Of a stretch of DNA of 64,000 bases, positions 17,458-25,644 are shown one piece after another. Source of the DNA: Siminovitchia sediminis (lineage in GTDB: Bacteria > Bacillota > Bacilli > Bacillales > Bacillaceae_C); contig NZ_JBHUEO010000032.1 of the NCBI RefSeq assembly GCF_042680885.1, positions 1 to 64,000 of the forward strand, in the 5' to 3' direction. Both the position numbers and the translations under genes were made by a program. The notes beneath the pieces are model-generated. The model was given only the letters and a program-made list of their open reading frames with translations. It was not told the origin of the DNA and did no database searches. The stretch's first letter is position 1. Each line of letters begins with the position of its first letter.

Positions 17458-18675
17458 TTATAATGTTACAGCAGCTTCTTTAAGATGCATTTGTTCAGGA
17501 ATTCTTCTAACCACTTCTTTACCAATTTCAATGGATGCCGTTGCTGCTGGCGAAGGGGCGTTACATACATGGATGGTTCTGTCTCCCATAATGATATTAA
17601 AATCATCCACCATCGATCCGTCATCCTTAAGTGCTTGAGCACGGACACCTGCTGGAGCCGGTATCAAGTCGTCCTCTTGGATCTCAGGAATCAGCTGTTG
17701 CAAACTTTTTGTAAATTGGGCTTTGCTGAAGGAACGGACGTACTCATCCATCCCTTCTTTCGCGAATTTTCCAGCCATCTTCCACAGCCCTTTAAATGAG
17801 AGACTTTCCGCCAAATCTCTCGCACTAAAATCTAGTTTCCTATAACCTTCACGCTTAAATGCTAACACAGCATTTGGTCCTGCATCAACTTCCCCGCTGA
17901 TCATGCGAGTAAAGTGAACGCCAAGGAACGGAAATTTAGGATTAGGGACAGGATAAATCAAGTGTTTGACAAGATGGCGTTTTTCCGGTTTCAATTTATA
18001 ATATTCTCCGCGGAATGGCAGAATCTTCATATCCGTTTTATATCCTGCAGCTGCTGCTACACGGTCACTGTGGAGACCTGCACAGTTAATCACTAAACCA
18101 GCCTTTACTGTGCCGTTGGAAGTTTCAATAACTACTGTATCAGTACCTTCATTAATTTTTTCAACCTTGGTGCCAAGAAGGATATCTCCGCCGTTTTCCT
18201 GTATAATCTCTCCGAACTTTTCACTTACTTGCTTATAATCAATAATTCCCGCCATCGGGACTCGGATCGCAGCAAGTCCCGCAACATGCGGCTCAATTTC
18301 ATTTAATTCTTCTTTGCCAATTTTAGTAATTGCCAAGCCATTCTCCAGGCCTCTTTCATACAAATGATCAAGAAGCGGCAGTTCTTCCTGTTTAGTTGCC
18401 ACAATCACCTTTCCGCAAATATCATGTGGAATATCATGCTTTTCAGCAAACTCTCTCATCGACTGGCTTCCTTGTTTTGCAAAACGCGCTTTAAAACTTC
18501 CCGGCTTATAATAAATTCCAGAGTGGATGACACCGCTATTATGGCCGGTTTGATGTTGTGCCAAGGAAGATTCTTTTTCAATGACAACTACTTTCGCATT
18601 TGGGAAACGATTATAAATAGCCATCCCCGTTGACAAACCTACAATTCCGCCGCCTACAATCGCAAAATCATACAT
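17458..18675 (-). CDS. lhgO: L-2-hydroxyglutarate oxidase/dehydrogenase
   Basis: An FAD-dependent enzyme of the DAO/L2HGDH family that oxidises L-2-hydroxyglutarate to 2-oxoglutarate, probably at the membrane and feeding the quinone pool. The 405-residue protein opens with the dinucleotide motif FAIVGGGIVGLSTGMAI, then IEKESSLAQHQTGHNSGVIHSGIYY, the family hallmark around the flavin, and NCAGLHSDRVA. The C-terminus has PAGVRAQAL and NAPSPAATASIEIGKEV. The site GGAGG lies well before the ATG. It is coupled with an upstream GntR gene, and the glaH gene nearby supplies its substrate. Confidence 0.92.
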   Translation of the reverse strand: MYDFAIVGGGIVGLSTGMAIYNRFPNAKVVVIEKESSLAQHQTGHNSGVIHSGIYYKPGSFKARFAKQGSQSMREFAEKHDIPHDICGKVIVATKQEELPLLDHLYERGLENGLAITKIGKEELNEIEPHVAGLAAIRVPMAGIIDYKQVSEKFGEIIQENGGDILLGTKVEKINEGTDTVVIETSNGTVKAGLVINCAGLHSDRVAAAAGYKTDMKILPFRGEYYKLKPEKRHLVKHLIYPVPNPKFPFLGVHFTRMISGEVDAGPNAVLAFKREGYRKLDFSARDLAESLSFKGLWKMAGKFAKEGMDEYVRSFSKAQFTKSLQQLIPEIQEDDLIPAPAGVRAQALKDDGSMVDDFNIIMGDRTIHVCNAPSPAATASIEIGKEVVRRIPEQMHLKEAAVTL

Positions 18676-18695
18676 AGTCTTTATGCCTCCATTAA

Positions 18696-19349
18696 TTAAG
18701 TATGTTTTTTAATGCTTTCCATACAGTCTATTAAATTATTTTTTGTATGCAGAATATGGTATTCGACCGCAGCCCGCAGTTCCGCAGGGTCTCCTCTGAG
18801 TGCAGCCTCATAAATGACCCTGTGTTCCCGCTGTGTTTCTAGATAATAATCGATCAGCAAATTGGGTGCGATGGGTGAAATCCCAAGGTTTTCAACCATT
18901 TTTCGCAAACGCGGCCATGGACACCCGCTTAACAGTATTTGATGAAATTCCGCATTTAAACGGATGTACTCCTCGTTTGTCTGATCGGTCAAATTCAAAG
19001 ATTCCATCTGCACAAGAATATCGTGCAATTTCTGTTTGTCATCTTCTGTCAGAAAAGGGAGTGATTTCTCTACTGCCAATCCTTCCAGCATGGAACGGAT
19101 TTGATAGATTTCCTCTACATTTTCCTTTGTAATCGGGGTAACTACTGCACCCTTGTGGGGGACGAGTTCAACAAGCCCCTCCATTTGCAGTTGTGCCAGT
19201 GCTTCACGAATAGGCATTCTGCTGACTTGCAGCTTGTCAGCCCACTCTTCTTGAATCAACCTTTCACCCTTTTTCAAAGTTCCGTCCAAAATGACCTCTC
19301 GCAGGCGCTTTGTGACATTATGAACAACTGTGGATTTCGACTCTGCCAA
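18696..19349 (-). CDS. GntR-family (FCD) transcription regulator
   Basis: An N-terminal winged helix with REVILDGTLKKGERLIQEEWADKLQVSRMPIREALAQL is followed by an all-alpha FCD ligand domain (residues about 85-215) with metal/acid-binding His positions such as EFHQILLSG and YHILHTKNN. I prefer a TTG start preceded by GAGGTGG; a GTG three codons upstream (19358) is possible. It is the first gene of the operon with lhgO and DUF3870. CsiR, a GntR/FCD protein, plays this part in E. coli and responds to glutarate, so a glutarate or 2-hydroxyglutarate sensor is likely but unproven. Confidence 0.85.
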   Translation of the reverse strand: MAESKSTVVHNVTKRLREVILDGTLKKGERLIQEEWADKLQVSRMPIREALAQLQMEGLVELVPHKGAVVTPITKENVEEIYQIRSMLEGLAVEKSLPFLTEDDKQKLHDILVQMESLNLTDQTNEEYIRLNAEFHQILLSGCPWPRLRKMVENLGISPIAPNLLIDYYLETQREHRVIYEAALRGDPAELRAAVEYHILHTKNNLIDCMESIKKHT

Positions 19350-19371
19350 AATATCCACCTCGATTCACTTT

Positions 19372-19392
19372 GGATACAATTTAAAGTATACC
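19372..19392. promoter_or_regulatory. Candidate GntR operator
   Basis: GGATAC and GTATACC face each other across AATTTAAA, just downstream of and overlapping the -10 of the GntR promoter. FCD regulators often bind TTGTATACAA-like sites, and TTGTATCCAA is present on the minus strand. This is the expected place for autorepression. Confidence 0.4.
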
Positions 19393-19413
19393 ACACGAAT
19401 ATTTAGCTTTCAA
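19385..19413 (-). promoter_or_regulatory. Promoter of the GntR-lhgO-DUF3870 operon
   Basis: On the minus strand TTGAAA, a 17-bp spacer and TATACT precede the GntR start by about 35 bases. Confidence 0.65.
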
Positions 19414-19423
19414 TCAGTAAAAA

Positions 19424-19464
19424 TCAAAAAATTGAATCCAATCTATTTTAGATTGGATTCAATT
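19424..19464 (-). terminator. Terminator after the dehydrogenase-permease operon
   Basis: AATTGAATCCAATCTA and its exact complement form a 16-pair stem with a three-base loop, followed on the minus strand by a T-rich run. It lies just past the permease stop and separates that unit from the GntR gene. Confidence 0.9.
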
Positions 19465-19470
19465 CTAAGA

Positions 19471-20871
19471 TTATATTTGATTCTCTTTGTCGTCGTACTT
19501 TAATTTACCTTTAGGGAAACTTTCCCCCATTCCAACCATTAGAAGAAGCCCAAGAACCGCCCAACCAGCAAAAATCGCCCACTCATATGGCCATACAAGA
19601 GCTGCAGGCATACCTGGCATATAAAGGATTACAAAGAAAATACTGAAGATAATTGCGAGCCATCCGACAATGTTTGATTTTCCTGCTCGGAATGGCCGTA
19701 CCATGTTCGGCTCATTTTTACGAAGCTGTACAAAAGCCACAGCTGCAAGGAGATAACCGACAACAATAGCGAGTCCGCCTGCATCTACCAGCCATACAAG
19801 CATCGGACGTCCAAGCAATGGCGCTACAGTTGCCAAAGCTCCGATGAATAGAACAGCGTTTGTTGGTGTACCATGTTTCGCATCTAATTTACCAAACCAT
19901 GCAGGAATCATCTTTTTATCTGCCATCGCATATAAAATCCGGCTGCCGCCAATGATAAAGGCGTTCCAGCTTGTAATGATCCCGGCAATACCGCCAAGGA
20001 TTAAGACAATTCCCCAAATGTCACTTCCAAATACAGCTGCCATAGCATCTGCAGTCGGAAGTGTTGAAGCTGCCATAGAAGCTTTATCCAATCCAAAAGC
20101 TACAGCCAAAATGACTGCAATATACCAAATAACAGCCATAACAACTGACAAAATCAGGATCTTTCCAATGGCTTTTGCGGGAACATTCATTTCTTCAGCC
20201 GTTTGCGGAATTACATCAAATCCAACAAACATGAATGGCGTCATAATAGCAACAACCATAATCCCGCCAATACCTCCGACAAACAACGGGTCAGCATTGG
20301 CTGCTTCTCCATTGAAAACTCCACCAAAAATAAGTAATAAACCAATAAGTGCAATAATAATCGTTAAGACCATTTGCAGAAAAGCTGCAGACTTAACACC
20401 AAGATAGTTAATAATAGTTACAAAAATAGACGCTCCAACGCCTACCAATACCCATGAGGCGTATACTTCATACCCATTAATTGTATACATATACCCAACT
20501 TTATAGTTCGGAAAAATATATTCAATAACTGTTGGAAGCGCAACTGCTTCAAATGCTACTACAGAGATATAGCCAAGTGCGAGCATCCATGCAGCTACAA
20601 AAGCTGATCTGGCCCCGACACCCCTAAATACATAAATAAGTGCTCCACCTGTCGTAGGCATAGAAGATGCAAGTTCGGCATATGTTAGACCAACAAATAT
20701 AACAAGGATTCCGCCAAACACAAATGCAATCATTGCTCCAATTGTTCCGGCACCTTGTATCCATTCTCCTGACATGACAACCCAGCCCCATCCAATCATG
20801 GCGCCAAAGGCTAAAAACAGGACATCCCAGCGGCCTAACACTTTTTGAACATCTTGCTTTTTATTATCCAT
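19471..20871 (-). CDS. APC-family amino acid/amine permease
   Basis: A 12-helix secondary transporter of about 466 residues. The APC entry motif is seen as DVLFLAFGAMIGWGWVVMSGEWIQ, followed by GGALIYVFRGVG and the central PFMFVGFDVIPQTAEEMN segment. The start MDNKKQD has AAAGGAG upstream. It lies 118 bp behind the aldehyde dehydrogenase and ahead of a strong terminator. In E. coli the matching glutarate cluster carries gabP, so uptake of 5-aminovalerate, GABA or a related omega-amino acid is plausible. The closest relative in the window is the permease at 61.4-62.9 kb. Confidence 0.85.
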   Translation of the reverse strand: MDNKKQDVQKVLGRWDVLFLAFGAMIGWGWVVMSGEWIQGAGTIGAMIAFVFGGILVIFVGLTYAELASSMPTTGGALIYVFRGVGARSAFVAAWMLALGYISVVAFEAVALPTVIEYIFPNYKVGYMYTINGYEVYASWVLVGVGASIFVTIINYLGVKSAAFLQMVLTIIIALIGLLLIFGGVFNGEAANADPLFVGGIGGIMVVAIMTPFMFVGFDVIPQTAEEMNVPAKAIGKILILSVVMAVIWYIAVILAVAFGLDKASMAASTLPTADAMAAVFGSDIWGIVLILGGIAGIITSWNAFIIGGSRILYAMADKKMIPAWFGKLDAKHGTPTNAVLFIGALATVAPLLGRPMLVWLVDAGGLAIVVGYLLAAVAFVQLRKNEPNMVRPFRAGKSNIVGWLAIIFSIFFVILYMPGMPAALVWPYEWAIFAGWAVLGLLLMVGMGESFPKGKLKYDDKENQI

Positions 20872-20989
20872 CGCTTTACTCCTTTTTTTCATTTTTCCAT
20901 TACAATAAAAACGGTTTCTTTCCCTTCTGTATCCAGGGTTCCTGCCAAAGCCCTTCAGCTATTGGCAGGATGAAAAATGAATACAACGA

Positions 20990-22438
20990 TTACTTGGTGA
21001 AAGGATTAATGGTAATCGTCTTGTTGGTTGTAAAGAATTCAACTGCAGCCTGTCCTTGTTCTTTCGGACCTTGTCCTGAAGCTTTTGTGCCGCCAAATGG
21101 AGCCTGCGGCTCTGCCCCGCCCGTCTCACCATTGATCTGCACCATACCCACTTCACTGTTTTCCATGAAATGGAAGGCTTTTTCAAGGCTGTCAGTGAAA
21201 ACAGCCGCACTTAACCCATACATCGTATCGTTAGCTCTTTCAAGCGCTTCATTATAATCAGCGACTTTCATAAGGGCTACAACAGGTCCGAAAATTTCTT
21301 CTTTTACGATGGTCATATCGTGCGTGGCATGTCCAAAGACGGTTGGCTCAATATAATAGCCGCCATCAATATTCAATGTGCCGCCCCCGTATAATAGTTC
21401 GGCTCCTTCATCTTTACCCTTTTGGATATATCCGGTAACCGTATCAAATTGTTTTTTGGAAGCAACAGGCCCCATTGTAATTCCTTCTTGCAAGCCGTCC
21501 CCAACGGTAATATTCTTTACATTTTCAATAACTTTTTCGACAAAAGTATCATACACACCAGCTTCGACATACACACGGCTTGTCGCGGTACAGCGCTGTC
21601 CCGTTTGCTTCATGGCCCCATCCACTACAAGGCGGGCTGCAAGATCCAAATTAGCATCTTCCAGGACAACTGCAGGATTTTTCCCGCCCAGTTCAAGTTG
21701 ATATTTTTTCCCATTGGCAGTCGCGAGCTTCGCAATATGCTGTCCGACTGCATTGGATCCAGTGAAAGTTACTGCCGCCACATCTTTGTGGGTGGATAGG
21801 ATATCTCCCATGACCGATCCTCTTCCCAGAACGAGGTTCAGAACACCCTTAGGAAAGCCTGCATCTTTAAAAACTTCAGCTACTTTCGCCGCTGTAATGC
21901 CGGTTTCTTGTCCGGGCTTCCAAACTACCGTGTTACCGAATACAAGAGCAGGAGCAATTTTCCAAATTGGAATGGCAATTGGGAAGTTCCATGGTGTAAT
22001 AGCAGCCACTACACCAACCGGTACCCGAACTGCAAGCAGTGTTGTTCCGTCTGATGCAGAAGGCAGCACTTCCCCTTTTGTACGATAGCCTTCCTGTGCA
22101 TAATACCTTAGAATTGACGCTCCTCTTAGCGCTTCACCCTTGGTTTCCACAAAGCGCTTTCCCATTTCTAAAGTAGCCGTTTTTGCTATATCGTCTGCAC
22201 GTTCTTCCAAAAGATCCGCAGCTTTCCGAAGAAGTTCCCCGCGATTCACAGATGACATCGCTTTCCAGCCTGGTGCAGCTTTTTTGGCTGCCTCTATAGC
22301 TCTTTCTGCATCAGCAACTGTAGAAACCGCAGTGAAGCCAATACTTTCATTGGGCTTAGCCGGATTAAAGTGCTCGCGTTTTTCACCCGAAGACGCCCCG
22401 GTCCACTGTCCATCAATAAAGTTTAGGTAATCTGCCAC
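20990..22438 (-). CDS. NAD(P)-dependent aldehyde dehydrogenase (semialdehyde dehydrogenase type)
   Basis: An ALDH of about 482 residues, with cofactor region ITPWNFPIAIPIWKIAPAL, general base Glu in LELGGKNPAV (about 249) and nucleophile Cys in GQRCTATSRV (about 283). The C-terminal NGETGGAEPQAPFGGTKASG is typical of succinate/glutarate semialdehyde or ketoglutarate semialdehyde dehydrogenases. The second GTG is taken as start because AGGGAG lies ten bases upstream; 22447 is the alternative. Its place beside the permease, lhgO and glaH suggests oxidation of glutarate (or succinate) semialdehyde. The long leader upstream carries a terminator. Confidence 0.88.
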   Translation of the reverse strand: MADYLNFIDGQWTGASSGEKREHFNPAKPNESIGFTAVSTVADAERAIEAAKKAAPGWKAMSSVNRGELLRKAADLLEERADDIAKTATLEMGKRFVETKGEALRGASILRYYAQEGYRTKGEVLPSASDGTTLLAVRVPVGVVAAITPWNFPIAIPIWKIAPALVFGNTVVWKPGQETGITAAKVAEVFKDAGFPKGVLNLVLGRGSVMGDILSTHKDVAAVTFTGSNAVGQHIAKLATANGKKYQLELGGKNPAVVLEDANLDLAARLVVDGAMKQTGQRCTATSRVYVEAGVYDTFVEKVIENVKNITVGDGLQEGITMGPVASKKQFDTVTGYIQKGKDEGAELLYGGGTLNIDGGYYIEPTVFGHATHDMTIVKEEIFGPVVALMKVADYNEALERANDTMYGLSAAVFTDSLEKAFHFMENSEVGMVQINGETGGAEPQAPFGGTKASGQGPKEQGQAAVEFFTTNKTITINPFTK

Positions 22439-22937
22439 AACGTTCACTCTCCCTGAATTTTTTCGATTTGTTCAACTGAACCGGATAATAGCTCAATTCT
22501 CGTTGATTGTGTCGTGCAATATACAGACCTGCATCCCCGGTACTTGTAGAGCTTTAAATTCGCGCATGACAAGCTCGATGACAGACAGTATACATACTGT
22601 GCATGTCACCGGAGTAATCATTGGTTTCATCGGCGTGCATCATTTAACAGTAAAACAATTAACCGTTTTCAGACCAGCGCGTATTTCACCCGTTGAATTT
22701 TTCAGCTATACGATTTACCGATGAATCGGAGATGCCGCTGTACGACAGGCCATTAAAAAGAAAATAACCAGTTTTACTATAAAACGGCCTTTTTCGACAC
22801 GAACATTGTGTTGAGCGGTCATTTTTTAAGTAAGAACTGGCTCTCATCTACGTTATCGCTTTGTTTTTCCAACAAAGTCAGGTAAGATTTGACAGTCTTT
22901 CTTAAATAACGTTATGCAGTCATGAATTATTTATGAC
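22439..22937 (-). promoter_or_regulatory. Long structured 5' leader of the aldehyde dehydrogenase operon
   Basis: About 500 bases separate the promoter from the dehydrogenase. The first part (22850-22912) can fold as a three-way junction: ACGTTAT pairs with ATAACGT and encloses two stem-loops, TAAGA/TCTTA and CTTTGTT/AACAAAG. A terminator-like hairpin follows at 22757-22790. An upstream CCAGTT could pair with the AACTGG of that hairpin and disrupt it. The remaining 300 bases hold no supported gene; one minus-strand frame of about 45 codons has no ribosome binding site. I recognise no known riboswitch class. Confidence 0.45.
22757..22790 (-). terminator. Terminator-like hairpin inside the dehydrogenase leader
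   Basis: On the minus strand CCGTTTTA and TAAAACTGG form a hairpin with one bulge, followed by TTATTTTCTTTTT. It lies about 320 bases upstream of the coding region. Confidence 0.55.
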
Positions 22938-22943
22938 ATTTTA

Positions 22944-22973
22944 ACTATAGCAATAACGTTTGCATACTGTCAA
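22944..22973 (-). promoter_or_regulatory. Promoter of the dehydrogenase-permease operon
   Basis: On the minus strand TTGACA, an 18-bp spacer and TATAGT. It is the strongest sigma-A match in the gap between the acetyltransferase and the dehydrogenase. Confidence 0.6.
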
Positions 22974-23015
22974 TCTAATTTCTCTACAGATTCGACAAAA
23001 TTTTTTCGAGAGTAT

Positions 23016-23471
23016 TTAAAGTGAAATCGCCATCGCGATTTCATCGCACGCCGGAAATTTTGGGCAATGGATACAATCGGTCCAAACCTTTTGCGGCATC
23101 TCTTCCTTATTGATAACGGTAAAGCCGCATTTCTCAAAAAACACAACCTGATAAGTCAAAGAGATTAATTTCGGAATCCCTAACTTTTTCGTTTCTTCTA
23201 TAATTTTTTCCACCAGAATTTTTCCAATTCCGCGTCCTTGAGCTTTTTTATCCACGGCAAGAGATCTAATTTCCGCCAGATCTTGCCCTAAAATTGCCAA
23301 ACTGGCTACCCCCAGCACTTCACCGGCTTCTTCTGCCACAAATATGGATTGTATATTAATAATGAGCGAGTCCCTTGTTCTTGGGAGCAACAGTTCCTCA
23401 CCGGCATATTGGTTGACCAGCTCATATACACGGTCAATATCATTAAGAACCGCCTTGCGGACTTTAATCAT
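23016..23471 (-). CDS. GNAT acetyltransferase, N-acetylglutamate synthase-like (single domain)
   Basis: A 151-residue GNAT protein with acetyl-CoA motif LAVDKKAQGRGIGKILVEKI. The C-terminal block VFFEKCGFTVINKEEMPQ followed by KVWTDCIHCPKFPACDEIAM, with its Cys cluster, marks the short N-acetylglutamate synthases that lack the kinase-like domain of classical ArgA. Start MIKVRKA has AAAGGTGA upstream. It is divergent from argJ, and the shared gap holds ARG-box-like sites, which supports a role in acetylating glutamate for arginine synthesis. Confidence 0.82.
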   Translation of the reverse strand: MIKVRKAVLNDIDRVYELVNQYAGEELLLPRTRDSLIINIQSIFVAEEAGEVLGVASLAILGQDLAEIRSLAVDKKAQGRGIGKILVEKIIEETKKLGIPKLISLTYQVVFFEKCGFTVINKEEMPQKVWTDCIHCPKFPACDEIAMAISL

Positions 23472-23504
23472 ATTCATCACCTTTACATTCAATCTAATAT
23501 GTTC

Positions 23505-23534
23505 ATCTTACTGACTCACATGGCATGAAGTCAA
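23505..23534 (-). promoter_or_regulatory. Promoter of the acetyltransferase gene
   Basis: On the minus strand TTGACT, an 18-bp spacer and TAAGAT, about 35 bases upstream of the start. The ARG-box-like sites lie directly upstream of the -35. Confidence 0.55.
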
Positions 23535-23542
23535 TAGATGTT

Positions 23543-23576
23543 TTAATAATTATTCACATATTTTAATATTTATACA
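23543..23576. promoter_or_regulatory. Two ARG-box-like sites (candidate AhrC/ArgR operator)
   Basis: TGAATAATTATTAA (23543-23556, minus) and TGTATAAATATTAA (23563-23576, minus) each match the ARG core TGNATWWWWATNCA at 12 or 13 of 14 positions. They are spaced 20 bp apart, two helical turns, as for paired ARG boxes. They lie between the divergent acetyltransferase and argJ. Confidence 0.5.
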
Positions 23577-23657
23577 ATCTTAGTCTTTATTTCTACCGTG
23601 TAACCACTGTATAATACTGTTAACCTACTATATTATAAAAAGATGGGAGATTGTGTA

Positions 23658-24815
23658 ATGGAGCCACAAACTTTTTTGCCCAAAGGCTTTTGGTCGTGCG
23701 CCAAGAACGTCGGAATTAAAGATGATACACTGGATTTTACTGTCATTTATTCCGAGACCCGTGCAGCCGCAGCTGCCTTGTTCACGCAAAACCAATTTTG
23801 CGGGGCACCGATAACGGTCGGGAAAGAAAACATAAAGGACGGAAAGCTGCAGGCTTTTGTCATCAACAGCAAAAACGCAAACGTTGCAACCGGCAAACAG
23901 GGAATCCGGGATGTTTATACGATCACTGAAGCCGCAGCAACTGAACTACACATTGATTCCAAAGATATCCTTCCCTCTTCAACAGGGGTTATCGGAGTTC
24001 CGCTTCCAGTGCAGAAAATTCTCGAAGGTATTCCCGGCATCAAAAAAGAGCTGAAGCAGGATGGATTAAAAGAATCTGCCGAAGCCATTATGACAACCGA
24101 TACGTTCCCGAAATTTCGTTCCCGGAAAATAGGTGATGTCACTCTATGTGCGATTGCCAAAGGTTCAGGCATGATTGAACCTAATATGGCCACGATGCTG
24201 AGCTATATCATGACTGATGCAGAAATTACCCCTCAAACATTACAATCGATTTTGCAGCGCGCAGTTGACGTTTCCTTTAATATGGTTTCCGTAGACGGTG
24301 ACACAAGTACAAGTGATACCGTCGCTGCAATGGCCAACGGCTTGGCAGGACCCGTAGATCTGCATGAATTTGAACGGGAATTAACCGGGATGCTGATCAG
24401 CCTTGCAAGGGACTTGGCTAAAGACGGGGAAGGAGCCACGAAACTTGTTGAAGTACAAGTTTCCGGTGCCCAAAACAATGACCAGGCCAAAACCATGATG
24501 AAATCAATTATCAACTCACCATTGGTAAAAACAGCCATTTTTGGTGAAGACCCAAATTGGGGCAGAATCATTTCAACAATCGGTAATGCAAAATTCCCTG
24601 TTGATCCAGAAAAAATTTCCTTCTCATTTGGAGGGCTGTATGTATTTCGGGAAGGAGAGCCAGCACAAACGGATAGAGAGGCCTTGGCAAATTATTTAAA
24701 AGGCGATGAAATTGTCATAACCATTTCTCTTGGTGACGGCCCGGGAGCAGCAACAGGTTGGGGATGCGACTTATCCTACGACTATGTGAAGATTAATGGT
24801 GAATACACAACGTAA
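23658..24815 (+). CDS. argJ: Ornithine acetyltransferase / glutamate N-acetyltransferase
   Basis: Transfers the acetyl group from N-acetylornithine to glutamate in the cyclic arginine pathway. The 385-residue precursor has the autocleavage site in KGSGMIEPNMATMLSYIMTD, with Thr of AT-M as nucleophile. It also has ASTGVIG-like SSTGVIGVPL, EDPNWGRII, and the C-terminal WGCDLSYDYVKINGEYTT. The ATG at 23658 has GGGAGA seven bases upstream; the ATG at 23643 lies inside that site. The other arginine genes are not in the window. A -10 TATAAT lies near 23610. Confidence 0.92.
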   Translation: MEPQTFLPKGFWSCAKNVGIKDDTLDFTVIYSETRAAAAALFTQNQFCGAPITVGKENIKDGKLQAFVINSKNANVATGKQGIRDVYTITEAAATELHIDSKDILPSSTGVIGVPLPVQKILEGIPGIKKELKQDGLKESAEAIMTTDTFPKFRSRKIGDVTLCAIAKGSGMIEPNMATMLSYIMTDAEITPQTLQSILQRAVDVSFNMVSVDGDTSTSDTVAAMANGLAGPVDLHEFERELTGMLISLARDLAKDGEGATKLVEVQVSGAQNNDQAKTMMKSIINSPLVKTAIFGEDPNWGRIISTIGNAKFPVDPEKISFSFGGLYVFREGEPAQTDREALANYLKGDEIVITISLGDGPGAATGWGCDLSYDYVKINGEYTT

Positions 24816-24837
24816 TGTGCAAGTGCCGAAAGCTGAA

Positions 24838-24866
24838 AGAGAGCAGGAAGCCCCGCTCTCTTCTTT
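24838..24866 (+). terminator. Terminator after argJ
   Basis: AGAGAGC and GCTCTCT form a stem with a ten-base loop, followed by TCTTTGTT, 23 bases past the argJ stop. Confidence 0.75.
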
Positions 24867-24897
24867 GTTGCACCTATTACATGCTATTCAGTTAAAG

Positions 24898-25626
24898 TCA
24901 GGCTGCCTGCCCTTCGACCCGCTTTTCATATCTTCTCATTTTCTTTTCAATAGCTGCAAATAAGACTTCAAATATCCAAGAAAGGACCCAATAGATAATG
25001 GAGGCTACTAAATACATCTCCAGAAATCTATATCCATCGTTGGCAATGATCCTGGCTATAGCTAAAATTTCAACTACTTTTACAGCAAATGCCAGGGATG
25101 TCGCTTTAATCAGGCCAATAAAGGTATTTCCCAGATTGGGAAGGGCCACGACAAATGCCTGCGGTAAAATAATCCTCCACATTCCCTGCGCTGTCGTCAT
25201 GCCCACAGAATGTGCTGCCTCCATTTGACCGGCGCTGACCGCATTGATGGAAGATCGAAAGATTTCAGCCTGGTATGCCGATGTATTAATGGTGTAGGCA
25301 ATAAAAGCATAAATTAACGGCGAGATCCCTGTCGGATCAAAGCTGGTTCCCCATTTTTCATTCACAAACTCCAATAACACCGGTACACCATAAAAAAACA
25401 CGTACAGCTGGACAAGTAGCGGTGTGCCTCTGATAAAGGAAATATAGATAATGAACAAACGGTTCAGCACCGGAATTTTATAAATTCTGCATAAAGCAAT
25501 CAATAGGCCTGCAATGAGTCCGAAAAACATGGCTACAACGGTGATAGCCATTGTGGCAGGGACTCCCTTTAATACTTCAGGAAAGTGTTCAATGGCAAAT
25601 TCCAGGTTGATAATTGACGAAAGCAA
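24898..25626 (-). CDS. Polar amino-acid ABC transporter permease
   Basis: A five-helix permease of 242 residues of the HisMQ/GlnP type. The ATPase-contact loop is AAHSVGMTTAQGMWRIILPQA, and the start of the conserved domain is GVPATMAITVVAMFFGLIAG. It resembles cystine permeases TcyM/TcyL of B. subtilis, but substrate cannot be read from sequence. The TTG start has GGGAGGGG upstream. It is the last gene of the four-gene ATPase-binding protein-permease-permease operon. Confidence 0.85.
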   Translation of the reverse strand: MLSSIINLEFAIEHFPEVLKGVPATMAITVVAMFFGLIAGLLIALCRIYKIPVLNRLFIIYISFIRGTPLLVQLYVFFYGVPVLLEFVNEKWGTSFDPTGISPLIYAFIAYTINTSAYQAEIFRSSINAVSAGQMEAAHSVGMTTAQGMWRIILPQAFVVALPNLGNTFIGLIKATSLAFAVKVVEILAIARIIANDGYRFLEMYLVASIIYWVLSWIFEVLFAAIEKKMRRYEKRVEGQAA

Positions 25627-25644
25627 TGCCGCCCCTCCCTTCTA

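Noticed and set aside
22950..22968. CcpA cre site in the dehydrogenase promoter spacer
   Set aside because: The run TGCAAACGTTATTG fits only the left half of the consensus; the right half has several mismatches.
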